DNA from: a bacterium
GTDB lineage: Bacteria; Patescibacteriota; Microgenomatia; UBA1400; PJMF01
NCBI GenBank assembly: GCA_017431625.1
Contig: JAFRKQ010000007.1
Location: forward strand, 1-36,468
DNA length: 36,468 nucleotides
Direction of reading: 5' to 3'
Shown here piece after piece: positions 1-8,409 of this stretch (position 1 is its first letter; each line of letters opens with the position of its first letter). The position numbers and the translations under genes were made by a program. The notes under the pieces are model-generated. The model ran no database searches. It had not been told where the DNA came from and was given only the letters and a program-made list of their open reading frames with translations.

Positions 1-110
1 ACCACACTTTTTGGCATTTTATGGGGCAATTTATAGCAAAATAGATCAATTTCGGTCATTTTTAGTCTCTTCTTGGGGTTTTTAAGTCTGCCGGCCACTC
101 TTTTTTTTGT

Positions 111-1028
111 TTAGATTGCTACTTGCTTACCCAATTTTTGTAATAAGAAATTTCGGGCCCCTAATTTTTCCACTCGTGACCCGTGAGTGAGCAAACGGAT
201 AGCCAAACGGATTACTCGCTGGCGAACCATCAAATTGCCATGAGTAAAAAAGAACTGCAAGCGATTGCGTGTCTGATAAAAAGTCTGCAAATCACTACCC
301 GAGCCAGCTGTCGAACCGCCATTTTTGTGCCAAATGATACTTTCTGGCACATAACCAATCTGATGGCCATGGGCGATCACTCGCTGACACAAGTCCACAT
401 CTTCATAATAAAGAAAATAGCGATCATCGAAGTCACCAATACTAGCTAAAATCTCGCGCCGGACCAAAAAACAACAGCCAGTGGCAAAGTCAACTTCGCG
501 CGCCTGGTCAAATTGTCCCCGATCCACCTCGTCCACACCCAGATGAATAGTGAGTAAATTGTCCCAATCAATACTGCCACCAGCATACCACAGCACACGG
601 CCACGATCATCAGCACGATAGCTATCGCGGTGGAATTCACAATCTTTGGCAAAGTAGATTTTTGGCACTGCCAGAGCCCACTCGGGTTTTTGTTGTAATT
701 TATTGTACAAATTAACTAAAAAATCTGGGTGTATCAATGTATCTGAGTTTAAAAGCAAAAAATAGTCCGGGTTAAACTCCTTACTAGCAGTGGCAAAGCC
801 GAGATTATTACCCCCAGTAAAACCAAGATTACTATCGGATCGAATAATACGGATATTTTTATTGTTTTTATCGTCTTTTTTTAGGGTAAATGGCTCTTTG
901 GAGGCATTATCCACAACAAATGTCCGCACTTCCAACTCACCCGTACGCAAATCTTGAAGTGATTTGAGAGTTTCTCTGGTGTCCTCGTCAGTATTGTAGT
1001 GGACAATAATGATTGCAATCTTATCCAT
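111..1028 (-). CDS. Family 2 glycosyltransferase
   Basis: A 305-residue GT-A fold glycosyltransferase that probably moves a sugar from a nucleotide-sugar donor onto a cell-surface glycan at the cytoplasmic face of the membrane. It opens with the GT2 start IAIIIVHYN, has a donor-binding DNAS at residues 40-43, the NLGFTGGN segment typical of rhamnosyltransferase-like members at 67-74, a DxD-type NSD at 94-96 and the acceptor-side motif FLYYEDVDLC with Glu-Asp at 209-210. No membrane segment is visible. It is a single-gene unit read away from serS. A TATAAT box lies seven bases before the ATG, so the message is probably leaderless. The family is secure; donor and acceptor sugars cannot be read from the sequence. 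Confidence 0.9.
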   Translation of the reverse strand: MDKIAIIIVHYNTDEDTRETLKSLQDLRTGELEVRTFVVDNASKEPFTLKKDDKNNKNIRIIRSDSNLGFTGGNNLGFATASKEFNPDYFLLLNSDTLIHPDFLVNLYNKLQQKPEWALAVPKIYFAKDCEFHRDSYRADDRGRVLWYAGGSIDWDNLLTIHLGVDEVDRGQFDQAREVDFATGCCFLVRREILASIGDFDDRYFLYYEDVDLCQRVIAHGHQIGYVPESIIWHKNGGSTAGSGSDLQTFYQTRNRLQFFFTHGNLMVRQRVIRLAIRLLTHGSRVEKLGARNFLLQKLGKQVAI

Positions 1029-1035
1029 AAGCTAT

Positions 1036-1041
1036 ATTATA
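1036..1041 (-). promoter_or_regulatory. -10 box of the glycosyltransferase gene
   Basis: On the minus strand TATAAT is preceded by TGA, giving an extended -10 (TGnTATAAT). Seven bases separate it from the ATG at 1028, so transcription should start at or next to the start codon. Confidence 0.7.
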
Positions 1042-1097
1042 TCACCAATCACCAGTCAATCCATAAGCAAAAAAGTCACTCAACCGATCTTTGGTGA

Positions 1098-2396
1098 TCA
1101 TTTTGCCACTTTTTGGTTATTTTTTGGCTTAACTATATCGGTACCTACCAACTGACGCAAAACTTCAGGAATGACTACTGAACCATCAGCTTGTTGATAG
1201 TTTTCGATGACACAGGCCAGAATCCGGGGTGAAGCCGCCATAGTGTTATTGAGGGTGTAAACAAATTTGGTCTTACCATCGCGATCTTTATACTTAATAT
1301 TGAGCCGCATAGCCTGGAAATCATTAAAGTAGCTAGCTGAGTGAGTCTCTCGATACTTATTTTGGCCGGGAAACCAGCTTTCGATGTCATATTTTTTGCG
1401 CTGACCCGCACCCATATCACCAGTGCACATCAACAATACCTGGTAGGGGAGACCCAAGTCTTGTAACAATTCTTCTGCCAAACCAGTCATTTTTTCGTGC
1501 CAACGACGCGTTTCCTCCTCGTCAGCTAGTGTGTAGACTACTTGTTCCACCTTATTAAATTGATGGACCCGGATTACACCTTGAGTATCCTTGCCATAAG
1601 TACCCACCTCACGACGGAAACAGGGCGAGATGCCAGCCATTTTAATTGGTAAATCTTTATAACTTAAAACTTCACCTTGATGAAAGCTTGTCAAGGCCAC
1701 CTCAGCGGTACCGGCCAGGATCTGCTCATCTTGAGTATAATAGTGATCTTGTTGCCCCCAAGGAAAATAACCTGTACCCACCATTGCTTCATGCTTGACC
1801 AGCGACGGCGCTGACATCGGAGTAAAGCCTTCTTTGATCAACTTCTTGAGCGCATAAGTCAGAATTGCTTGCTCCAAAAGCACCGCCTCATTCTTAAGCA
1901 TATAAGTGCGAAAGCCACCGATTTTAACGGCTCTTTTGGTGTCAAGCCAGTCCAAACCTTCCATTAGCTCAGCGTGTGTTTTGGGCTTAAAATCAAATTC
2001 TGGTAATTTACCCACCTGGCGGATGACTTGGTTGCCGCTTTCATCAGGCCCCACTGGCACGTCTTGTGCCGGCACATTGGGCAGATGTAGACTCAAATCA
2101 CGATACTTGGCTTGAGCTAGTGTCAATTCCTCTTCTAGCTTTTTCAACTCACTCTTGTATTGTTTACCCAAAGCCACCAGCTCTGGATCGGGTTTTTTTT
2201 GGTCGTGCACCTGGGCTTTGATTTTATCAGCATTACTATTGACCTGCGCGCGCATTTTTTCGGTTTTGGCCAAAACTTCACGCCACTGCTTGTCAGCCGC
2301 AAGCCAATTGTCAACCACTTCCGGATCAAGCTGTTTATCACGAGCCGCTTGACGCACTACTTCGGGGTTATTTCGGACAAAATCACTATTCAGCAT
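1098..2396 (-). CDS. serS: Seryl-tRNA synthetase
   Basis: Charges tRNA-Ser (and tRNA-Sec where present) with serine in the cytoplasm. The 432-residue protein has the N-terminal antiparallel coiled-coil arm (about residues 25-110, rich in Lys, Glu and Gln) followed by a class II catalytic core. Motif 2 includes FRREVGTYGKDTQGVIRVHQ. Motif 3 is around NNTMAASPRILACVIENYQ, a variant of the usual N-G-x-x-x-A-x-x-R-x-L form. The ATG at 2396 is chosen because AAAGGA lies five bases upstream and the protein then begins MLNSDFVRNNPEVV, as in the family. This start overlaps the end of lysS by 11 bases, so translation is probably coupled. It is the last gene of greA-lysS-serS. Confidence 0.96.
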   Translation of the reverse strand: MLNSDFVRNNPEVVRQAARDKQLDPEVVDNWLAADKQWREVLAKTEKMRAQVNSNADKIKAQVHDQKKPDPELVALGKQYKSELKKLEEELTLAQAKYRDLSLHLPNVPAQDVPVGPDESGNQVIRQVGKLPEFDFKPKTHAELMEGLDWLDTKRAVKIGGFRTYMLKNEAVLLEQAILTYALKKLIKEGFTPMSAPSLVKHEAMVGTGYFPWGQQDHYYTQDEQILAGTAEVALTSFHQGEVLSYKDLPIKMAGISPCFRREVGTYGKDTQGVIRVHQFNKVEQVVYTLADEEETRRWHEKMTGLAEELLQDLGLPYQVLLMCTGDMGAGQRKKYDIESWFPGQNKYRETHSASYFNDFQAMRLNIKYKDRDGKTKFVYTLNNTMAASPRILACVIENYQQADGSVVIPEVLRQLVGTDIVKPKNNQKVAK

Positions 2397-3870
2397 CTGT
2401 ATCCTTTGCATTGATACTCTTGAGGGTGGGGAAAGCAATCACCTCTTTGATCGACCAAGTATTAGTCAACAACATCACTAGCCTGTCTATCCCCAAGCCA
2501 ACGCCACCCAATGGCGGCATCCCATACTCCATCGCCTCCAAAAAATCCTCATCATAAGGTTGTGCCTCGTCATCACCTTCGCGCATCCGTTTTTGTTCGT
2601 TTTCAAAGCGAGAGCGTTGTTCAAGCGGATCAGTGATCTCACTCCAGCCATCAGAAATCTCCTTGCCACCAATGTAAAGTTCATAGCGTTCAGTGAGCTC
2701 ACTTGCCTGACGGTGAGTCTTGGCTAGCGGCGAGACATCTTTGGGATAATCAATAATCCAAGTCGGCTCAATTAGCAACTTGGTTACGAGATGATCAAAA
2801 AGCGAAAAAATCGCCTTACCACGGGTAAATTCACCCACTGGAGCCAAATTATTATCTTTCAGCCAAGCCTTAAGCTCATCATCACTCATCGTGTCCACAT
2901 CCAAGTCCACAAACTCATGCAAAGCCTGTTTCATAGTGTAGCGCCGCCACGGCTTTTTGCCATCCAACTCCACTTTTTGGTCTTCAATCATTAGTTCTTC
3001 GCTGTGATTGATCATCCGCTGCAAATAGCGGATCAGACCTTCAACTTCTGCCGTCATGACATTATAATCAGCATAAGCATGATACCACTCGATCATGGTA
3101 AACTCAGGCAAATGGCTTTGATCAATCCCTTCATTACGAAAATTGCGCGCAATCTCAAAAATTTTCTCCATGCCACCCACAATCAAACGTTTGAGATACA
3201 ACTCCGGGGCGATCCGCAAATATAGCTGCGCGTCATCCAAAGCCTTCATGGTAGTGGTAAAAGGTCGTGCATTGGTACCGCCGTAAAGAGGCTGAAGAAT
3301 CGGTGTTTCTACCTCGGTGTAACCCAACTCATCCTGCAAAAAGCGCCGCACCCCTTTGACAATCTGCCAACGCTTGGCCAATACGGACTGAGTCTGGGGA
3401 TTGATCAACATATCCAAGTAGCGTTGGCGAAAACGAGCCTCCTTATCAGTAGCAGCATTAAAACTCGAGGGTAGGGGACGCAAAGCCTTCCCCAAAAACT
3501 CAGTCTCTCCAGCAATAATTGTCACCTCGCCAGTGCGAGTTTTCTCCACTTGACCACTCACACCCAAAAAATCTCCAGGATCTACCAGCAAGAGAACCTT
3601 AAAAGCCTCGCTCTCGATGTTACCTTCACGACACATGACTTGAATTTTGCCCGTTTCGTCGCTTAAGTCAAAAAAGATCACCTTGCCATGAGCCCGGCCA
3701 GCCATCACTCGACCAGCAGTTTTGACTATCTCACCACGATCCAGAGCGGCAATACACTCAGCCACAGTTTGTTTTTTGTCGTAAAAATAAGGGCTTACAT
3801 TAACACCCATCGCCTCCAATTGCTGTCTTTTTTCCTTTTTTGCTTCAATTGTTTGTTCAATTCTTGACAT
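2386..3870 (-). CDS. lysS: Lysyl-tRNA synthetase, class II
   Basis: Attaches lysine to tRNA-Lys. The 494-residue protein has an N-terminal OB-fold anticodon-binding domain (AGRVMAGRAHGKVIFFDLSD, about residues 40-60) and a class II core with motif 2 (RNFRNEGIDQSHLPEFTMIE) and motif 3 (GVGLGIDRLVMLLTN). The start at 3870 is preferred over an in-frame GTG at 3894 because AAGGG sits about four bases before it, and the remaining N-terminus MSRIEQTIEAKKEKRQQLEA matches family style. It lies 82 bases downstream of greA and overlaps serS by 11 bases. Length and motifs are ordinary for bacterial LysS. Confidence 0.96.
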   Translation of the reverse strand: MSRIEQTIEAKKEKRQQLEAMGVNVSPYFYDKKQTVAECIAALDRGEIVKTAGRVMAGRAHGKVIFFDLSDETGKIQVMCREGNIESEAFKVLLLVDPGDFLGVSGQVEKTRTGEVTIIAGETEFLGKALRPLPSSFNAATDKEARFRQRYLDMLINPQTQSVLAKRWQIVKGVRRFLQDELGYTEVETPILQPLYGGTNARPFTTTMKALDDAQLYLRIAPELYLKRLIVGGMEKIFEIARNFRNEGIDQSHLPEFTMIEWYHAYADYNVMTAEVEGLIRYLQRMINHSEELMIEDQKVELDGKKPWRRYTMKQALHEFVDLDVDTMSDDELKAWLKDNNLAPVGEFTRGKAIFSLFDHLVTKLLIEPTWIIDYPKDVSPLAKTHRQASELTERYELYIGGKEISDGWSEITDPLEQRSRFENEQKRMREGDDEAQPYDEDFLEAMEYGMPPLGGVGLGIDRLVMLLTNTWSIKEVIAFPTLKSINAKDTDAE

Positions 3871-3952
3871 TTTCCCTTTTTTGATCGCCGTCACCTAATT
3901 TTCATATTTTTTTCGCCAACCAGACAGATATTTTCGGTCTTGTTTTGGCTTT

Positions 3953-4444
3953 TTAATTATCGTTGACAAATTTGCAGATGGTATAAGCCCGCTCACCGCC
4001 AGGAGTTTCCACATTGACGCACGCGCCCTCACCTTGACCCAGAATCGCTTTGCCGATCGGGGAGACCGCCGAGATGGTATCACCAGCTCCTGCTGTCTTG
4101 TCATACTCAGCAATAACTTTGTAGGTAGTTTCTTTGCCCCCATCCACCTTGAGAGTGACAAGCGAGCCCACGCGAATGACATTGTCGTTGATTTCGTCCT
4201 CATCGACGACTTCAGCGTGCTCCAGAATTTTATTAATCTCGCCGATGCGTACCTCCAAAAGCTCTTGTTGGTCTTTGGCATCCTTGTACTCACTATTTTC
4301 TGACAAATCGCCTTGCTCGCGGGCGCGTGCAATCCGCTCGACCACGGCTGGAAGTTTCACTTCTTCCAGCTCGTGCAACTCCGCTTGGAGATTGTCGAAA
4401 CTCGTTTGTGACAGTTGGGTGGTTTTGCTTTGTTTTGTTTTCAT
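3953..4444 (-). CDS. greA: Transcription elongation factor GreA
   Basis: Binds the RNA polymerase secondary channel and stimulates cleavage of backtracked transcripts. The 163-residue length is typical. The N-terminal coiled coil carries the conserved LPAVVERIARAREQGDLSEN, including the acidic tip (GDLSENSEYKDAKDQQ). The C-terminal FKBP-like domain contains VGSLVTLKVDGG and SPIGKAILGQGEG. It is the first gene of greA-lysS-serS. Nine bases separate a TATAAT box from its ATG, predicting a leader of only about three bases. Seven residues at the N-terminus (MKTKQSK) precede the usual start of similarity. Confidence 0.96.
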   Translation of the reverse strand: MKTKQSKTTQLSQTSFDNLQAELHELEEVKLPAVVERIARAREQGDLSENSEYKDAKDQQELLEVRIGEINKILEHAEVVDEDEINDNVIRVGSLVTLKVDGGKETTYKVIAEYDKTAGAGDTISAVSPIGKAILGQGEGACVNVETPGGERAYTICKFVNDN

Positions 4445-4453
4445 AAGGGCTTT

Positions 4454-4459
4454 ATTATA
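4454..4459 (-). promoter_or_regulatory. -10 box of greA-lysS-serS
   Basis: TATAAT with an upstream TGG (extended -10) on the minus strand, nine bases from the greA ATG. No good -35 hexamer is seen at 16-18 bases. Confidence 0.65.
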
Positions 4460-4519
4460 CCACTAAAATCACTATTTGCGTCTACCAGTTTGGGTAATCA
4501 ACTCTTTTGGTGATTATCG

Positions 4520-4580
4520 CACTGCCGAGCTCGGTGCGGAGCTCGGCAGTGTATTGCGTAGCTGCGCACCGAGCTCGGCA
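4520..4580. repeat. GC-rich three-arm element with two exclusive hairpins
   Basis: Three copies of the core GCCGAGCTCGGC or GAGCTCGGC lie in a 61-base block inside an AT-rich divergent intergenic region. Positions 4520-4532 pair perfectly with 4539-4551 (13 bp, 6-base loop). Alternatively 4523-4538 pair perfectly with 4565-4580 (16 bp, 26-base loop). The two structures share the left arm and exclude each other. There is no T-tract on either side, and the flanking genes diverge, so a terminator role is unlikely. Confidence 0.7.
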
Positions 4581-4692
4581 CTAGAACTTACTTTTAAGAG
4601 TATCATAAAATCTAAAAATAAGACAAAAATTGTCACCAAGAAAAACCAAAACTTATTTTTATCTGGACCTTCATCTTGATGACGCTCTTGAT

Positions 4693-4721
4693 TTGACAAA
4701 AACAATTATTTTCACTATAAT
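4693..4721 (+). promoter_or_regulatory. Consensus promoter of the pilus operon
   Basis: TTGACA at 4693-4698, a 17-base spacer and TATAAT at 4716-4721: a perfect sigma-70-type consensus, the best in the window. The ATG of the first gene is at 4729, seven bases after the -10 box, so the message should be leaderless. Confidence 0.9.
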
Positions 4722-4728
4722 GATTTTC

Positions 4729-5538
4729 ATGCGGCAAAATTATCGACATCGTCCAGCGCAGATTGGGATCACCACGGTGCTTTTATCGATTATCATGCTC
4801 TATATTGGTGTGTCGGTGAGTGCGCGGATTTTGCGTCAAGTCCAGCTAGAAACCGCCCGGACCGAGTCAGCGCAAAGATTTAATCGCGCCGAGATGTTGA
4901 TCGCACAAGAAACCAATAATGGCGACTTGAGTCAAAAAACCCAAGGAAATGATGATGATAATGAAAGTGTACAAAAACTTTTACCTCAAGATGATATTTT
5001 ATATGTAAAAAAGGGCGAAACTATATCAATTAGGCTTTGTGGTGATAATACAAGCAACACTTTAGGAGCAAGTGGCGGTAGCACCGGCTGTACGGGAACC
5101 AACTGCAAACTGCAAACGATATACTATGGTTCAAATAGCCCCACATCCACCCAATTGTTAATCAGAAGAATATACAAAGACAGCAGCGGCGTTACTAAAT
5201 CTCAGCAACAATACTTCGCCAATTGTCCCAATCTACAACCCCCCTCTTCACTCCATCTGAAAAGATTCTATTGTGGAATAGATCGCGGCTGGCAAAACCT
5301 TACATTTAAGTGGAAAAATAATTGTTCTGACAGTGATGTTGAAACTGCAATCATTATGGTTCTTGGTGATGATACCTATATCGGTATGAAAGGCCTTGCG
5401 CGCCACTATCGCTCAGCCTCGCGCAATCCCATGGGCAATGAGGTACGCGTAATCGAGCAAGCCGAAACTGACCCCTCGGCTCCAGGCATGTTTCAGTTCG
5501 GGATCTTAGTTAATGGTGCCATTAATAGTACTTATTGA
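4729..5538 (+). CDS. PilX-like pilus-associated protein
   Basis: A 269-residue protein with a short basic N-terminus, one hydrophobic helix (about residues 12-32, ITTVLLSIIMLYIGVSVSA) and then a charged amphipathic stretch (RQVQLETARTESAQRFNRAE). This is the arrangement of PilX/prepilin-like minor pilus proteins, which anchor by the N-terminal helix and expose the C-terminus. No clear prepilin peptidase site is visible. The exposed part has about seven Cys (CGDN, GCTGTNC, NCPN, YCGID, NNCSD), which could form disulfides outside the cell. It is the first gene of an operon with pilM, pilN and pilO, which supports a pilus role. The ATG at 4729 is chosen from the promoter position. The middle third uses AGA, ATA and other AT-rich codons more than the ends do. 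Confidence 0.65.
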   Translation: MRQNYRHRPAQIGITTVLLSIIMLYIGVSVSARILRQVQLETARTESAQRFNRAEMLIAQETNNGDLSQKTQGNDDDNESVQKLLPQDDILYVKKGETISIRLCGDNTSNTLGASGGSTGCTGTNCKLQTIYYGSNSPTSTQLLIRRIYKDSSGVTKSQQQYFANCPNLQPPSSLHLKRFYCGIDRGWQNLTFKWKNNCSDSDVETAIIMVLGDDTYIGMKGLARHYRSASRNPMGNEVRVIEQAETDPSAPGMFQFGILVNGAINSTY

Positions 5539-5643
5539 TTAAAAATAACAATTAATAGAAAGGAATTTAACCACACGTGATAGACAACTATATATTAACA
5601 ACCAAAAACATACCAAAAGCACGTTTAGTTAAATGAGAAATTT
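5539..5643 (+). other. Gap with a possible 19-codon leader ORF before pilM
   Basis: The 105-base space inside the pilus operon holds AGAAAGGAA at about 5557-5565 and, about 12 bases later, a GTG-initiated frame of 19 codons ending in TGA at about 5635-5637, just before the pilM ATG. The spacing of the ribosome-binding sequence is poor. A coupling leader peptide is possible but weakly supported. Confidence 0.25.
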
Positions 5644-6702
5644 ATGCCGAATCGACCCAAAATTAATCTACCTAAACTTTCTAGCAAAGGAATGCAAGAA
5701 GTCGTAGCTGTAGATCTTGGCACCAGTAAAATCAAGATCATTGTTACGGGTAAAGCCGGCGAAATTACCAAAACTTTGATCACTGACAATCCTCTTGGTT
5801 ATTCGGTTCCAACCAAGGCCACGCAAATTGAACCTTTGGCTAATCTTTTGCGTGATATTTTTGGACAAAATAAGCTCCCGCGTACCAATCTCGCGCTCGC
5901 TATGCCCGAGCGACATGTCTCCACTCAAGTTATTTCCATCCCCACGCTCACTGACTCCGAGTTGGCCACCTCGATCAGTTGGCAAGCGCAACAGTATATT
6001 CCGATTCCCACTGAAGAATTAGTGCTCAATTATCAGGTCCTATACAGACCCGAAAAAAAGGATGCCGCCACTACTGATATGCGGGTTTTATTGGCTGGTA
6101 TCAAGCAAGATGACCTCAATAACTTAACAGCCGCCTACAAACAAGCCAGCCTCGAGCCTACGGTCCTTGAAACCGAAAGTATTGCCGCTTTGCGCCATTT
6201 ACCGGCAGATTTGACCAATAATGCTTCCAGTCTAATTATTAATTTTGGTGCTAGCGGCGTGGACACTATTATCGTTAGTGGTAGCGAGTTGACAATGGCT
6301 ATGTCTCATCCGACCGGTAGCACCATGATCACCAAAGCCTTGATGGCTACCTTCAATCTTACCTACGAAAAAGCCGAAGAATACAAAATGGCTTATGGTA
6401 TCGATACCCGCTATGGCGAGGGTAAAATTGCCCAAGCGATCGTGCCTATTCTGCAAAATATTTTGGGTGATATTCGCAATACTATCACTTTTTATAATAA
6501 TAAGAATCCGGTGAGTGCTATTAATAAAATCTTCTTAAGTGGCGGTGGCGCCTTAATGCCAGGTTTTCCCGAGCTTTTAGCTGCCAATCTCAATATCGAA
6601 ATCCAACCACTAGACATTTTCGCCACTTTAACAGGGGAAATACCCGAAAATAATCAGCTTATTTTTGGTGTTGCTGGCGGCTTAACCAAAAGAAAGGGCT
6701 AA
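5644..6702 (+). CDS. pilM: Type IV pilus assembly ATPase-fold protein PilM
   Basis: Actin-like cytoplasmic protein that binds the N-terminus of PilN and links the inner-membrane alignment complex to the pilus motor. The 352-residue sequence has the phosphate-1 motif VAVDLGTSKIKI at residues 21-32, the second phosphate loop in IINFGASGVDTIIV (about residue 200) and the adenosine motif LSGGGALMPGFPELL near residue 300. Length fits the family. A weak GAG element precedes the ATG. pilN starts three bases after its stop. The pilMNO order is the classical one; pilP and pilQ are absent, as expected for an organism without an outer membrane. Confidence 0.93.
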   Translation: MPNRPKINLPKLSSKGMQEVVAVDLGTSKIKIIVTGKAGEITKTLITDNPLGYSVPTKATQIEPLANLLRDIFGQNKLPRTNLALAMPERHVSTQVISIPTLTDSELATSISWQAQQYIPIPTEELVLNYQVLYRPEKKDAATTDMRVLLAGIKQDDLNNLTAAYKQASLEPTVLETESIAALRHLPADLTNNASSLIINFGASGVDTIIVSGSELTMAMSHPTGSTMITKALMATFNLTYEKAEEYKMAYGIDTRYGEGKIAQAIVPILQNILGDIRNTITFYNNKNPVSAINKIFLSGGGALMPGFPELLAANLNIEIQPLDIFATLTGEIPENNQLIFGVAGGLTKRKG

Positions 6703-6705
6703 CTC

Positions 6706-7353
6706 ATGACACCGGCGATTAATTTTTTGGCCAAACAACAAGAAATTCACCAGTCGCGAACGGCAGCTGATCGACGTGTCTCCGTCTGGATAATTGCCTT
6801 ATTGAGTGTCACCGCCATTGTCTATCTGGCCGCTCGAGTGGGTAATATGTACTTCAAAAAAGAAACGATTGCCAAAGAACAAGCAATAACCGCCATTCAA
6901 GATCGGATCGAGCAAAATAATGACCACGAACAAGCCTACCTAATTTTTTACGAAAAATTAACTCGTCTCCAACAATTACTCAAACAACGTGAAGGCGGCA
7001 TGACTTCTTTGGACTATCTGTATCACTATTTTGCCAGCACCGGCAAGAGCACCATCACCGATATCAGTTATGATTACAGTGAACGCGAAGTTCTGGCTTC
7101 TATCAGTTGTAGCGATGTTTTTTGTGTCAAAGACGTGATTGACCTCGTCCATGCGCCTGAGTTTGAGCAAAGATTTCCCAATTATACCTTGACCAATTTG
7201 AGTCGTAGTGGCAATGGTACTTATAGTCTGCGACTTAATATCCTTTTAAGTGGCGGAGTGAGTTTTGACACTCAAACCCTGGACAGCAACTCTGAGGTCG
7301 AGGAGGGTGGCCTAGAAGAAAATAACGAAATAGTAATTATCCAAGACAAATAG
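6706..7353 (+). CDS. pilN: Type IV pilus inner-membrane protein PilN
   Basis: Bitopic membrane protein of the pilus alignment complex. Its N-terminal INFLAKQQEIHQ is the expected PilM-binding segment (the family has INLLPWR-like sequence). One membrane helix follows at about residues 27-44 (VWIIALLSVTAIVYLAAR), then a coiled-coil region (about 50-100) and a ferredoxin-like C-terminal domain. The acidic tail (EVEEGGLEENNE) is not a family feature. Length 215 residues. It sits three bases after pilM and one base before pilO, so the three are co-translated. Confidence 0.88.
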   Translation: MTPAINFLAKQQEIHQSRTAADRRVSVWIIALLSVTAIVYLAARVGNMYFKKETIAKEQAITAIQDRIEQNNDHEQAYLIFYEKLTRLQQLLKQREGGMTSLDYLYHYFASTGKSTITDISYDYSEREVLASISCSDVFCVKDVIDLVHAPEFEQRFPNYTLTNLSRSGNGTYSLRLNILLSGGVSFDTQTLDSNSEVEEGGLEENNEIVIIQDK

Positions 7354-7354
7354 T

Positions 7355-8344
7355 ATGCCAGAGACAACAACTGCTAATAACAAGTTCAAACTAGAAATGA
7401 CGATACCAGGGGTAGATGAGCGTCATCTACCGACTGACACTTTCTTATTAGTTTCGGTGGCCCTAATGGCTATCTACTTTGTTGTAGTAGTATACTATAT
7501 AGTACCGAAATTTCAACAAACATTAACCTCTTATCGTGACTTACAAGCCAAAAGTAAAGAACTAGAACACTATCAAGAGCGTCAAGAAGACATCGAACGC
7601 ATTCTTCATGACGAGCGCTACAATGATAGCATGGTAAGTCTTGTCGATCGGATCTTGTATAATTACAATCCCTACACTGAAGTCTTGCTCTCTATTGATC
7701 AGCTGGCACAAAAACATCGCCTTACTGTCAGCGGCTTGGAATATTCTCCAGGTTTGGTCGCCACGCCTTCCGCTCAGGTAGCTTCTAGCGAAGAAAGTTA
7801 TCCGATAACTTTTAATGTTTCGGGTTCTTATAGGGAAATCACCGCCTTTTTGCTCAATTTGGAAAAACAAGCGCCATTCAATAGTGTTAGCAGTGCGCGA
7901 ATAACCAACAATTATAATGACGGCTCGGCCACGGCCCAAGTAGAAGTCTTGGCTCAGTATCATCTGCCCAAAGTGCTCGTGAGTGTTGAGACCGACTTAA
8001 GTCCAATTGGTGCAGACGAAGAAAAAACTTTGGCCACGCTCCAAGAGTTTCAGCTAAACGACTATAACCTTGGTCATCCGACAATCACTCAAGAAAAGCA
8101 AAAAATTGATTTGTTCGCTCTTGAAGATTATGGTTTGGTCTTTAATGAAGACGAAAATCAACTCAGCGAGCTGATTTATGACCCCAACACTGGTGAATGG
8201 ATTTATTACAATCCCGCCGCCAATATTGATTCCGGCACCGATTTTTATTATCAGCTCGACACGCAATACAATCAGTCTCACACGACACCAGCACCAGAGA
8301 CAGCCCCAGCTACTACTACTCCTAGCGACAACAGTCAATCGTAG
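7355..8344 (+). CDS. pilO: Type IV pilus inner-membrane protein PilO-like
   Basis: Partner of PilN in the membrane. It has one helix at about residues 28-50 (FLLVSVALMAIYFVVVVYYI), a coiled coil (about 55-95, QAKSKELEHYQERQEDIERI) and a ferredoxin-like periplasm-side domain (SEESYPITFNVSGSYREITA, about 145-165). The 329 residues exceed the usual ~200 by a C-terminal extension ending in a Thr/Pro/Ala-rich tail (about 305-329), perhaps a flexible or glycosylated surface segment. The assignment rests on topology, coiled coil and position after pilN; sequence identity to PilO is only moderate. It is the last gene of the operon, followed by a strong terminator. Confidence 0.82.
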   Translation: MPETTTANNKFKLEMTIPGVDERHLPTDTFLLVSVALMAIYFVVVVYYIVPKFQQTLTSYRDLQAKSKELEHYQERQEDIERILHDERYNDSMVSLVDRILYNYNPYTEVLLSIDQLAQKHRLTVSGLEYSPGLVATPSAQVASSEESYPITFNVSGSYREITAFLLNLEKQAPFNSVSSARITNNYNDGSATAQVEVLAQYHLPKVLVSVETDLSPIGADEEKTLATLQEFQLNDYNLGHPTITQEKQKIDLFALEDYGLVFNEDENQLSELIYDPNTGEWIYYNPAANIDSGTDFYYQLDTQYNQSHTTPAPETAPATTTPSDNSQS

Positions 8345-8361
8345 ACTTGACCAACAACACC

Positions 8362-8390
8362 AAAACACCCTCGCAAGCGAGGGTGTTTTT
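8362..8390. terminator. Bidirectional intrinsic terminator
   Basis: A perfect 13-bp stem (8362-8374 with 8377-8389) carries a GC-rich core CACCCTCGC, a two-base loop, A-tract on the left and T-tract on the right. It can therefore end both the pilus operon (plus) and rpsP-khpA (minus), which converge here. Confidence 0.93.
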
Positions 8391-8409
8391 CAGTATCATT
8401 TGCCTTTAA

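Noticed and set aside
4476-4705. Open frames across the GC-rich three-arm element
   Set aside because: They arise from the inverted repeats (AELGAELG-type translation) on both strands and overlap the pilus promoter.
4529-5538. Longer N-terminus for the PilX-like gene reaching back to 4630
   Set aside because: The consensus promoter lies inside that extension; the ATG at 4729 fits promoter and protein topology.
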